DNA from: Diogma glabrata | Taxonomy: Eukaryota; Arthropoda; Insecta; Diptera; Cylindrotomidae | Length of the DNA: 64,000 bases | Reading direction: 5' to 3' | Assembly (NCBI GenBank): GCA_963693315.1 | Contig: OY856188.1 | Location: 148,675,096 to 148,739,095, forward strand | Shown: piece after piece, positions 47,519 through 58,035 of the stretch | How the letters are laid out: each line of letters opens with the position of its first letter | How positions within the stretch are numbered: position 1 is the stretch's first letter | Program-made: the position numbers and the translations under genes | The notes under the pieces: model-generated | Told to the model about the DNA's origin: nothing | Database searches by the model: none | The model's input: only the letters and a program-made list of their open reading frames with translations

Positions 47519-50452
47519 GATGTCATCACGCCAGCGTTGTCTAGGTCTTCCTCTTCGACGAACACCAGCTGGTTGTTGTTGGGACGCTTTTTTAATCATT
47601 CTATCTAATGGTGCCCTTTCTACATGACCAAACCATCTAATCCGGTTAGATTTAATGAATCCGATTACATCGCAGCCTCCAAGAAGCTGTCTGATTTCAT
47701 GATTCATTCGGATTCTATACTGATTTTCAGCAACTTTACATGGACCATAAATTGTTCGTATGACTTTCCTCTCGAATGTTGATAAGATTCTACAATCGGA
47801 GGAAGTCAGTGTCCAGCTTTCGCTTCCAAAGGTAAGCACAGGTCGAATTAATGCTTTGTAAAGTGTGAGTTTACACGACCGCGAAAGATGTTTTGATCGC
47901 AAAAGTTTTGAGTATGTGTAGAAAACTCTGTATGCGGCTGAGACACGAGCTTTAATATCTGCCTGCATGTCATTTGACGATGTTATTACAGACCCGAGGT
48001 ATTTGAAGTTTTCTACACGTTCCACTTCATAGTCGCCAGTATTCAGATTGCCGGGAGGTATATTCCTGGATGTTGTTAAAAGTTTAGTCTTGCCGGTGTT
48101 AATGCATAATTCAAGTCGTTTAGCATTTCTTTCAAGCTGAGAGAGACTATCCTTGATATCGCTTGTTCTACGTCCGAGAAGCACAATATCATCTGCATAG
48201 CCAAGAATTTGACTAGATTTGTTAAATATACAGTTTTGTGTCTCAATGCGGTTTTTTCTTATCGCGTACTTAAGCGCCAAATTAAATATTACGGGTGCGA
48301 GTGCATCACCTTGTCGAACACCTGATGTTATATCAAAAGAGTCAGAAACTGACCCTTCGATTACTATTCTACAGTTTGATCCCGATGTTGTGAGTTTGCA
48401 CAGAGAAACAAGTTTCTCTGGAATGCCAAGGCATATGAGTGCAGACCAGAGGTTGTCGCGGATGATGCTATCATATGCTTGCTTGAAATCAACGTAGAGC
48501 TGGTGAGTGCTGATGTTGTACTCCCAACATTTTTCCAGAATCATCCTTAAGGTAAAACATTGATCTGTGGTTGAACGGTTGGGACGAAAACCACACTGAT
48601 AGTCGCCGATGATAGATTCGGCAAACGGGATGAGCCGAGCGAGTACGACATTAGCTAGTATTTTATATGCAGTGTTCAACAGTGCGATTCCACGATAATT
48701 TGCACACTTTAGGCGGTCACCTTTTTTATGTAGCGGAACAATGAGCGCTGTTTTCCATTCAGCAGGTAGTTCTTCTTGGTCCCAGATTGCAAGAATCAGA
48801 TCATATATACGTGAGACCAGAGCTGCTCCTCCATTCTTAAGTAGTTCTGCAGGGATTCCATCAATACCTGGTGATTTGCCATTTTTTAATTTTTTGATGG
48901 CAGCTTCCACTTCTTCTATTGTTGGGTAAGGGACAAAAATCTCCTCACTTGACGGAGCAATTGCTCGAATAGGATGAACTTCGTTCGTCCTATTCAGTAG
49001 GTCTTGAAAGTGGGATCGCCATACTTCCAGCACATCACGTTCACTTGTTGTAAGCTCGTTGTTTCCATTTTTGATGGCTGTAGATCTTGGGTGGAAATCT
49101 TTGGTCAGATTCCGCGTATTGGCAAAACGCTCTTTCGAATTTCCACTAGCCGCATGTTGGTTGATGTTTTCGATACAGCTCTTCATGTGTTCGCGTTTCT
49201 TTTTCCGTAGGAAATTCTTTTTCCGTTTTGCTGAGGCTTTTCTGGCGCATAGATAATCAGTTTGGGAGCTTCGGGTGTTTCTTGCTAACCATTTTTCTCG
49301 CAGTTTTTGTTTGTGCTCAATGCTTTCGCGGCACTCGTCATCAAACCATTCGTTACGTGATTTCGGTGGTCGTTTTCCGATTGTAGTTTGTGCTGCGGAT
49401 ATGATGGTTTATTGAAGCGTTTGCCATTCTTCTTGTATGTTTAATGGCATCTCAGATGGGATGTCATGCTCTTCTATGTTTTGCGTTACAATTTCCTGAT
49501 AATCATTCAGTGTTTCCAGGTGTTTAAATGCTTCGACATTCCAGCGCACGGTCTTTTTTGCTTGCCTATTAAATGTAGATGATAATTTGCACTTATACTT
49601 AAAGATGACAAGCATATGATCGGTGTCCATATCAGCACCTCTGTATGATCGAACGTCAGTTACACTTGTAGAGTGTCTCTTAGAGATCATGACGTGTTTG
49701 AATTGATTTTCAGTTCTTCCATCATTTGATTTCCACATTGCTTTGTGGATTCTCTTATGAGGAAAGAAAGTGCTAGAAATTACTAGATCATACATCATAG
49801 CCAGTTCAGCTGTGCGAAAGCCGTTATTGTTACTAGCATGATGCAAGCTGTTAGGGCCGACATGTAGTTTAAGCTCTGCACTTCTACCAATTTGCGCATT
49901 GAAGTCACCTACCACGATTTTTATATCGTGCCGCGGGATGTTATTGATGACTTCTTCGAGTTCTAGGAAGAACAGGTCTTTAATGTCATCTGCTTTGTCT
50001 TCAGTAGGTGCATGAACATTGATGATCGTTACATTAAATGTTTGCGTGCGGATTCTCATTGTGCATATCCGCATATTAATTGGGCGAAAGTCGATAACAT
50101 GTTGATTCACGCGACGATGTGTGAGAAAGCCAACTCCAAATTCTCCTCCGTTTTCATGACCGCAATAGTAGAGAGTGTATCCCTTGGCTGTTTCGTGGAT
50201 TCCACTCCCTGACCATCTTAGTTCTTGTAACGCCACTATATCCAGTGTATAGCTATTGATTTGGTTTGTAAGTTTCAGTAGATCTCCTGGTCTTCTAAGG
50301 CTTAGCACGTTCCAGGTTCCCATTTTTAAATCGTAGTCCGGGTACAGTTTCCGAGGTCGTTCTAATAATGAATCCGAGATAATCCGAGGCCTGTGTACAG
50401 AATTCATGACAAGTAGTTTTTTACGGAAATGGGGTGTTAGCCCTTCGCCCAA
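47519..50452 (-). pseudogene. RTE copy D ORF: endonuclease and reverse transcriptase, one stop
   Basis: Start ATG at 50452. Endonuclease: MGTWNVLSLRRPGDLLKL, DIVALQELRWSGSG, APTEDKADDIKD, KIVVGDFNAQIG, MDTDHMLVIF. A TAA at 49409-49411 (after EEWQTLQ) is the only break; the same frame continues with SRNEWFDDECRESIE. RT: GKSPGIDGIPAELLK, DRLKCANYRGIALLNTAYK, GFRPNRSTTDQCFTLR, LYVDFKQAYDSI, GVRQGDALAPVIFNLALKY, catalytic GYADDIVLLGRR. C-terminus: NRIRWFGHVERAP and RRGRPRQRWRDDI, where the LTR element cuts in. The best preserved LINE in the window. Confidence 0.92.
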
Positions 50453-50510
50453 CCCAAATTTTCGTGAATGGGTTCGTTCTGCATCTTAAGGTCACCAGAA
50501 ACAACCTATT

Positions 50511-50672
50511 TACACGTTTGTATAGCGAGCCGCTTGATCCAAGACAGACGCCCGCTACAAACCGCCCCTAACATGGAGAACAGACGCTTGCTACACGTTT
50601 ATATAGCGAGCCGCTTGATCCAAGACAGACGCCCGCTCCAAGCCGCCCCTAACATGGAGAACAGACGCTTGA
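50511..50672 (-). repeat. 81-bp tandem duplication in the RTE 5' UTR
   Basis: 'tacacgttt.tatagcgagc' followed by 'cgcttgatccaagacagacg' occurs at 50511 and 50592. RTE copies A (14090-14220) and B have a single unit. Tandem 5' UTR units are common in LINE promoters, so this could be a promoter expansion. Confidence 0.8.
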
Positions 50673-50826
50673 CTTGCATTGGTTTTGTGGCGCCAATGAC
50701 TCGCCATGGTGCAGAATCATTGAGTATAAGCAGTATTTACTCTGCCCCTCTCAACTACACCAACCTAATTCTGTTAGCATTACCCAGGTAGCACGGCGTG
50801 GACGTAGAATTTCGGATTTCACTACC

Positions 50827-50840
50827 TTTCTAGTAATGAT
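50827..50840. other. 14-bp target-site duplication, right copy
   Basis: TTTCTAGTAATGAT, identical to 31259-31272, lies directly at the 5' end of RTE copy D. Confidence 0.9.
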
Positions 50841-52907
50841 CCATTTATAAAATATTGGATCGTCATTATTAATTAGAAATGATAATATATTTTTTTCTGT
50901 TTCTGAAAAATTAATTTTAGATTCAGGACCATACGAATCAATAATATCTGACAAATTTATACCGAGAATTTTGTTTTGTTTTCCCAACATATATCTTTCC
51001 AGAATTGTAAGACATATATTTCTGCGGGATCTGGTGGAACGAGCAACATCTTTATGTATTTTATGTTTCCCTTCAAAACGCATTGACCAGACTTGCACAA
51101 GTGGTCCTATAGTTTTCATAATTGTGGGATAATGTAACATTAAATGATGTTTTGTTTTAATGGAAGATTGAAAATTTCTATAAAGCTTTTGTAATGCTAA
51201 TATTTCCAGTAATGAAATAACATTGTCTGAAACAACATCAGACAAAACTATATCGGTTATTTGTTTTATGATTAAATATAAATCCCACTTTTGGTTCTTC
51301 ACTTTAACCCAGTCACCAATTAAAAGTCCGAGATATTTTGAAAACCACATAATTTCAGATGAAGAATATTTCAATTTTTTTAATTTCAAATGATCAATAG
51401 TTATTTGCTGTGGTTTATTTATTCTTTCGCAGCTTCCAAAATCAAATACGTTAATTCTATTGTTAAGTTCATTTAAAGTAAAAAACTTTTCAGTTTCAAT
51501 AAAACTGTGTAATACCAAGGCTATTTCATAATTCAAAATACCTTCAAGAAGATCATACATTACATCTACAGAATAATTCTCGACTGCATGAAAATCTCTA
51601 AGAACATTAAATACACAATCAGAAACTATTCCAGTCTCTGCAACTGATTTTTTTCGAACATCTTCGCGATAGTTAATTTGATTTCTTAAAATAGTTTTAT
51701 TTTCTTTCGTTAAGCTGTGCATAGTTTGCCGGTTGACTTTACAGAAACGACAACTGTAATTCGCTACGAAGCATTCTGTGAAGCCCAGCATTGAATTAAG
51801 ACCTTTATTATCACCAACACAAACAGTCCAAACAAAATAAAAAATATTTCCATTAATTAGAATACCAGTAGTTTCTAGTTCTTTTAGTTCAGATACTACT
51901 GACTCAAAAATTCGATTTCCATAGTTTTTCCGGTCTAGACTGTTAAAGAGTTGAACTGGAAAAATTAAATCTAGTTTTGAACGATATCTCGGATGTACAA
52001 AAGGAAACGATATGTAGGCAGCACCTAGATTTTGAAGTCCTGATCTAGAACCTAATACATTATTCACCTCAAACTCATCAAAATATAAGTGACAAAACTA
52101 CAGATTCTATATTTTTATTTTTTATGAATGAACATTTGTTTTTCCAAAATTTTGTTTGTATTATATTCGATAATCTTGTATCTGTTGTTAAAGACTGTAT
52201 ATATGAGAAACAATTTTCTAATAAACCATCGACTTGAAAAAATGATTGTAAAATATTTTTAATTGAAACAACGGCACATGTGACATCAATACTTTTCTGG
52301 AAAACTTTGTAATTATTCCGAATAACCTCTATACGTTCGCCAATTATAATAGACTTGGGTCTAAAGTAGTGAACAGAATCTTTCAATAATGATAAACGCC
52401 TATGTTCAGTATTAACTATATTGAAACTATTTCGTATTTTTTCAAACGTGTTATTGATTAGAGGAACCGTACCTCGTTTAATTTCGTAGTTTTCCAAAAT
52501 TTCATTTACTATCAATCTTTCAGCGACAGAAAAAATTTTGCTTCTTAAAAATAAATCAAAATGTTCAATAATTGTTTGGACAGATTTTCTGCAAATATTG
52601 TGATTATTATAAATTTTGCTAATGAAATTTAACACGTCATCACTTATTTGATTTCTTAGTTCAGCAGATTCATTTATATGAGAAATATTATTCCTGTCAA
52701 TTAATAAGTCATGTTCATTATTGCAATTAGATTTAGTTAATTCCATAAGATTAATGTTGTCGTTATATTTTTCTCTTTGATTTTGAAAATGTTGATTAAT
52801 ATGCTTACGAAAACTATTCAAACTAGTAAAATATCTGATTGGTTCACAGTCATTACATTTTAAATCCTTACATTCTAATTTATGATTTATGCTTAAATGT
52901 TTAATAT
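50827..52907 (-). pseudogene. zinc-finger transposon-like gene, main part (LLEG/FEGKHK family)
   Basis: Minus strand. At the right edge a C2H2-like finger reads CNDCEPIRYFTSLNSFRKHI. A long N-terminal region follows to 52078. One base slips near 52080; in the shifted frame FDEFEVNNVLGSRSGLQNLG joins the two ORFs (52821-52078 and 52067-50827). The second part has CRFCKV, DVMYDLLEGILNYEIALVLH, YLGLLIGDWVKV, HHLMLHYPTIMKTIGPLV and WSMRFEGKHKIHKD. I recall this order in repeated, usually uncharacterised proteins of insects, cnidarians and fish, thought to be transposon genes; the exact superfamily is unresolved. The 3' end is cut by RTE copy D (rest at 30995-31258), the 5' end by a Gypsy element (rest at 57106-57170). 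Confidence 0.75.
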
Positions 52908-53578
52908 TGTAATAAACTTCGTCCAGAATGGGTTAATTTTATTTACTCATTCATGAATTAAAAGTTAACTCCTTTTTCAATCTTTTACTTGTATTGCAAA
53001 TTGTATTGCATAAATTAATGTAAATTAAATTTGTTATACAAATGTTTACATTAATGAATTAAAAGGAGTTACCTAATACATTTTGCATAAATTAAATTTG
53101 AGTTCGCTAATACAAATGCAAGTATGAATGAAAACAGGTGTGGCCTATTCAAGATGTACGGACTACGTAGTATTGATTTCTAGTGGATTATAGAAGTTTC
53201 GATTTATTTATTTTTCGATATAAATAGCGAACAAAAATATCAGACAGTCAGTTTTACTTTTGCAATTAAAAGTGTTTATAAATATTCGCAAGTTTAAGGA
53301 ATAATCGGTGGTACTTGAGCCTGGGTACCAATAGAATCTGAACTTTGTGGAATAGTAAGTACAGATTTTACGATTCCGAATATTACCGATTCAAATTGTG
53401 GAAAAGCGGTGAAGTTTATATCGTACATAAATTGGAGACCCTGGAATTTATTGTAAGGAAAAACGGAAGCTGCTGTAATTTGATGACAAATAAAGTTTGA
53501 GATTCTGTTAACTAAAGATTTGTCTTTTACTGTCGTGTTTGTTCAATAATCTAAAAGAACCAACGAAGAGTCGTTACA
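52908..53578 (+). repeat. 5' LTR of Gypsy element 2 (671 bp)
   Basis: TGTAATAAAC...GTCGTTACA. It contains 'tcgatataaatagcg' near 53216-53230, a TATA-like candidate. Compared with the 3' LTR it lacks 'agtt' after 'ggagtt' and a 6-bp stretch in 'tactaatagtgaaagaatc'. Confidence 0.92.
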
Positions 53579-53579
53579 G

Positions 53580-53597
53580 TGGTGTCAGAAGTGGGAT
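53580..53597 (+). other. primer binding site of Gypsy element 2
   Basis: TGGTGTCAGAAGTGGGAT, one base after the LTR. It starts TGG, complementary to a tRNA 3' CCA; probably tRNA-Leu by resemblance to other Gypsy elements, from memory. Confidence 0.75.
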
Positions 53598-53598
53598 T

Positions 53599-54475
53599 AT
53601 TGAAACAATAGTCAAGACAGTAAATATTAGTGATCTCAGCCAGACCCAGCTGAAGAACGAGTTGAGGAAAAGGAATGCTCCAATCCATGGAACGAAGGCA
53701 GAACTTGCATTCCGGCTGCGTAAAGTTTTAGAAGAAGCAGGTGAAAACACAGAGGTCATAGACATAGAGCCGGTGGAAGCTCCGGTTCAGAATGCTCCAG
53801 CGATTGATCCGAGGATGGCGTTGATGAAGGAAATGCTGGCACAGCAACAACAACAATTTGCTGACATGATGGCCAAACAAGGAAACAATCTGATGGCCAA
53901 ACAAGAGAAACCTGCAGCAGAACAAAAAGTAGATCAACAACGACAACTTGCTGACCTGATGGCCCAACAAAAATTAGATCAACAACAACTACTTGAAGTA
54001 ATCGAGTCACGTATATCCAGTGCGGAGGTTAAAATCAACAACATGGAAAAGGAGCTGCGAAAAGTTACCGAGGAACATGAAGAGAAATTACGCAAACTTT
54101 CGAGTGGATTCCGCCAAGAAATAGCACAATTGAAGTCAGGTAACATGATCAGTCCATCAACTAGTTCAGCTCCAGCTAGAGTGAAAACACCCGCATTTGA
54201 TGGATCTACATCGTATCAGATATTTAAGATGCAATTTGAGAGAGCAACAACTGGGTTTGATCACCAGCAAAAAGCAAACGCTCTTATATTGGCATTGAAG
54301 GGACCTGCTGCTGAAATTTTGCAAACACTATCAGCGACAGAGCTTGATTACAGCAAGATAATGGAGGCCCTGGAAGTAAGATATGGGGAAAGTCATATGC
54401 AAGCTCTCCATCGCATGCAGCTCAAAACACGAAAACAAGGAGTCAGCGAGACTTTGCAAGAATTAGAGGCTGACA
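53599..54475 (+). pseudogene. Gag of Gypsy element 2, with SAP-like domain
   Basis: The frame begins with ISDLSQTQLKNELRKRNAPI and HGTKAELAFRLRKVLEE, a SAP-type DNA-binding helix-extended-helix motif. A Gln-rich coiled segment follows (QQQQFADMMAKQ, repeated twice more in variant form), then the capsid region FDGSTSYQIFKMQFERA and ALILALKGPAAEIL. The open frame runs back through the primer site into the LTR with no ATG before the SAP motif; the first in-frame Met is about residue 90, so the start is uncertain. A frameshift near 54475 moves the reading to the next frame (NLSYPNYNAEHRDELAADTF). Confidence 0.8.
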
Positions 54476-56413
54476 TTGTCAGTAAATCTGTCATATCCAA
54501 ACTATAACGCTGAACACCGAGACGAACTGGCAGCTGACACATTCATCAATGCTCTTCGAGATGTACAAATGAGGAATCAGCTTTATCTAAGCGGAAAGAA
54601 GCTACCTGCGGAAGTCTTAGCTTTGGCCCTACAAATGGAAGCTGGAAAAAGAGCGTATGACTCAGGTAGAGAACGTAAGATGGAAGTTTCTGAAGAGCCA
54701 CTAAAAGCAGCGCTTGATGAAGTGATCATGCGTGTCAAAAGTTTGGAAGATAAACCTCAACGAAATCAACGAAGTAGATCTAGCAGAGTAAGATGCTGGA
54801 AATGTGGGCAGTTAGGTCACATCAGACGGGAATGCAAAACACTAGTAGCAGCAAGAGAAGGAGTAGTTCCAGCCAAGCTGATGAACCTTTCAAGCAAGCA
54901 AGTGGATGTCAAAAAGGAAGGAGATTTTCACGTTGAACATCGGAAGAGAAGGGTACATTGCAACGCTGACGATCTTTCAAGAAGACCCTGTATTGAGGAG
55001 CGCAAGTCATGTAGCAGGACTGTGAGAAATAAGGCAACGAAAGTCAAACAAATTAAGTTCCAAACTCCTGACGATTGGTGTACCGAAGCAATGAAGAGAG
55101 AGCAGCAAAAGGATCCAGCTATGGCACCGATATTGAAATGGAAAACCGAGGGAAGGCGACCGGAGTGGAAAGAGGTAGCACCTTTAAGTACGAAGGTGAA
55201 GTGCTACTGGGCGCAATGGGACTCACTATTTATGGACAACGGGATACTTAAAAGAAAATGGGAGTCCGCGGATGGAAAGAAAGTGTTAGAACAACTGGTG
55301 TTGCCATCAAGTCGAGTGGAAGAGGTACTGGGAAAGCTGCATGGAAGTATTTCTGGAGGACACCTGGGAGTCAATAAAACCCTAGCCAAAGTAAGGGAGA
55401 GGTTTTATTGGGTAAGGTATCGAACAGACGTGGAGCAATGGTGTCGGCGTTGCGATACTTGTGCGGCGAGCAAAGGACCAAAAACTAAAACTCGAGGAGA
55501 GATGCAACAGTACAATGTGGGTGCCCCAATGGAGAGAATTGCTATAGACATCGCGGGGCCATTTCCGGAAACGACAAAAGGTAACAAATACATCATGGTG
55601 GTCATTGATTACTTTACAAAATGGCCGGAAGCTTATGCAATACCGAACCAGGAAGCAGTTACGGTCGCGGAAACATTAGTCAATGAATGGGTTTGCAGAT
55701 ATGGAACACCGCTCGAGTTGCATACCGACCAGGGAAGGAATTTCGAATCTCAACTGATGGAAGAGCTGTGCAGAACACTCGACATTAGAAAAACACGAAC
55801 TACACCTATGAACCCGCAGTCGGATGGCATGGTAGAACGATTCAACCGAACCATGGAAGAACATTTGTCAAAGGTAGTAGAAGCCAACCAAAGAAATTAG
55901 GACAAGGATCTTCCGTTATTCTTGATGGCCTATCGTAGCGCAGTGCACGATACGACATGTGAAACGCCAGCGAATATCATGTTCGGAAGAGAACTACATC
56001 TTCCTAGTGACATCGAGTTCGGCATCCCTGGAGGTCTGGTATCCACGAAAACAGATTATGTGGGACAACTAAGGGAGAAGATGAATAAAATCCATCAGCA
56101 GGTTCGAGACCACATTAAGATTGCCAGTGACAAAATGAAAACCAGGTACGACATAAATGCAAATAGTGGCGGTTTTCAAGAAGGAGAATTGGTATGGCTA
56201 TACAACCCCAGAAGAACTAAGGGAAGATCACCCAAGCTGCAGCCAGATTGGGAAGGCCCATATAAAATAATCAAACGAATTAATGATGTCATCTACCGCA
56301 TACAAAAGGGACCCCGTACCAAGATGAAAGTGATACATCTGCAAAGGTTGGCACCGTATCAAGGTAACAGCACCAATGCGATATCTGATATTGTTCGGGA
56401 CGAACAAAACTAA
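54476..56413 (+). pseudogene. Gag end fused to RNase H tail and integrase (RT deleted)
   Basis: It begins with the rest of Gag and a CCHC knuckle (CWKCGQLGHIRREC, about 54795-54836). At about 54930 the reading passes from Gag directly into DFHVEHRKRRVHCNADDLSR, the last residues of RNase H; protease and RT are gone but the frame is kept. Integrase follows: HHCC (LHGSISGGHLG ... CRRCDTC), then IAIDIAGPFPE, HTDQGRNFES and DGMVERFNRT (D,D,E). A TAG at 55898-55900 stands where Trp is expected (NQRN*DKDLP); the frame then runs on to 56413. Confidence 0.88.
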
Positions 56414-56424
56414 ATGGAGGGCAA

Positions 56425-57105
56425 TGTAATAAACTTCGTCCAGAATGGGTTAATTTTATTTACTCATTCATGAATTAAAAGTTAACTCCTTTTTCAATCT
56501 TTTACTTGTATTGCAAATTGTATTGCATAAATTAATGTAAATTAAATTTGTTATACAAATGTTTACATTAATGAATTAAAAGGAGTTAGTTACCTAATAC
56601 ATTTTGCATAAATTAAATTTGAGTTCGCTAATACAAATGCAAGTATGAATGAAAACAGGTGTGTCCTATTCAAGATGTACGGACTACGTAGTATTGATTT
56701 CTAGTGGATTATAGAAGTTTCGATTTATTTATTTTTCGATATAAATAGCGAACAAAAATATCAGACAGTCAGTTTTACTTTTGCAATTAAAAGTGTTTAT
56801 AAATATTCGCAAGTTTAAGGAATAATCGGTGGTACTTGAGCCTGGGTACTAATAGTGAAAGAATCTGAACTTTGTGGAATAGTAAATACAGATTTTACGA
56901 TTCCGAATATTATCGATTCAAATTGTGGAAAAGCGGTGAAGTTTATATCGTACATAAATTGGAGACCCTGGAATTTATTGTAAGGAAAAACGGAAGCTGC
57001 TGTAATTTGATGACAAATAAAGTTTGAGATTCTGTTAACTAAAGATTTGTCTTTTACTGTCGTGTTTGTTCAATAATCTAAAAGAACCAACGAAGAGTCG
57101 TTACA
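56425..57105 (+). repeat. 3' LTR of Gypsy element 2 (681 bp)
   Basis: Same ends as the 5' LTR; preceded by the purine tract. Confidence 0.92.
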
Positions 57106-57170
57106 ATATAATATTTTGCTGTAGGAACTTCAATTTTACACATAAAACAATTCAGGATTATAAAAAATTA
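57106..57170 (-). pseudogene. N-terminal finger of the zinc-finger transposon-like gene
   Basis: Minus strand: ILNCFMCKIEVPTAKYY, which joins across the Gypsy element to NIKHLSINHKLECK at 52907. Together this makes a first C2H2-like finger (C-x2-C ... H-x3-H). The ATAT duplication lies within the codons at the join. No ATG was identified. Confidence 0.65.
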
Positions 57171-57232
57171 TAAAAGTAACAATATAAATAAAAACTTACA
57201 AGAAGCTTACAAAATATTAATTTATATAAATC

Positions 57233-58035
57233 TTAAGGAAGTCTTGATAAATCTTTCCACAACGTTAAGACACTAGAATAGTGATAATCATATGCAGTGG
57301 AAATATCAAAAACGTATTTTTGTAAGAATGTCTACACTGGCTTTGATTCTTCGGGATACTTGCAATTCACTGTATGAATAATTTTGAAGCAAGCCTCTAC
57401 AGCAGACAAAACAGTTTCAAATTTGTATATCGACTCATTCAAATACACATATGAAGCCTCAATCTCATCTAAAACAGAATAAACTAAAGTAAAATAAATA
57501 TCAATTTGCATATATAATATATATAATACCATAAGTCTTTCCAACGAGAATAACTCCTGGTTGGAGGGTGATTGATTTCTCAAGCTTTTCTTGTCTTAAA
57601 ATTTTTACTGTTTCAGTAATAAGATTTCCGTCCTAAAATTAAGTCTATTAGATATATGAACATATATTATATTATATGGCAATGTTTAACTTGTTCCAAC
57701 AATAAACATGATTTAAGTACTTCCACATGGGATCCTTTAATACGCTTTGGAGCTTTTTTTTTACTTTTAAGTTCTTTTGAGGTGTCAGCTATTTTATCTG
57801 GTGATAAATTAGTTTCATCAAGAGCTTGAGGTTTGGGTTTTGCATAAGCTGAATTACCTAATAGATGCGTCATAATCAAAAGTCATTTAAATTAACAGCT
57901 GCTTTTTAAAACGTCTTTTGTTTCCTTTTTGTTTTTGGATTTAGCATAAATGATTATTTTATTTTCGATATCAGGCCAGATACTGTAAAGCCATGATAGC
58001 TTTGTTTGGAAACGCTTTATCAAAATCTTCGATTA
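57233..58035 (-). pseudogene. partner gene upstream of the zinc-finger gene (spliced, broken)
   Basis: Minus strand, ending 60-130 bp before the zinc-finger gene. Exon 57530-57632 (LITETVKILRQEKLEKSI, TLQPGVILVGKTY) is followed by a 61-bp GT-AG intron (57469-57529). The last exon 57233-57468 reads DEIEASYVYLNESIYKFETV, FKIIHTVNCKYPEESKPV, then a TAG where Trp is expected, then TFLQKYVFDIS to a stop at 57233. Upstream coding relics extend to about 58035 (KLSWLYSIWPDIENKIIIYA). I recall YVYF...YKF..., FK..H..N..YP and PVWTF.QK in proteins found beside or fused to the LLEG/FEGKHK family, suggesting a two-gene mobile unit. Confidence 0.6.

Larger units (their letters stand above)
31273..50826 (-). 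mobile_element. RTE-type LINE copy D, full length, split by a 16-kb LTR element
   Basis: The 5' end at 50826 (GGTAGTGAAATCC) equals the 5' ends of copy A; the 3' end at 31273 is an (AG)n tract, fitting the microsatellite-like tails of RTE elements. The 14-bp TSD ATCATTACTAGAAA flanks it. Without the nested LTR element and its duplicated 4 bp it is 3,436 bp with one reading frame of about 1,013 codons and a single internal stop. It sits in the zinc-finger transposon-like gene. Confidence 0.9.
52908..57105 (+). mobile_element. Gypsy-type LTR retrotransposon 2, internally deleted
   Basis: 5' LTR 52908-53578, primer site 53580-53597, gag, partial pol, purine tract (ATGGAGGGCAA, 56414-56424), 3' LTR 56425-57105. 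The 4-bp TSD is ATAT (52904-52907 and 57106-57109). The protease, reverse transcriptase and most of RNase H are missing, so this 4.2-kb copy is non-autonomous. The LTRs differ by a handful of substitutions and two short indels, so it is fairly young but older than the giant element. Confidence 0.92.

Noticed and set aside
50468..50791. 107-codon plus-strand ORF in the RTE 5' UTR
   Set aside because: It is antisense to the LINE and owes its length to the 81-bp tandem duplication; single-unit copies do not keep it.
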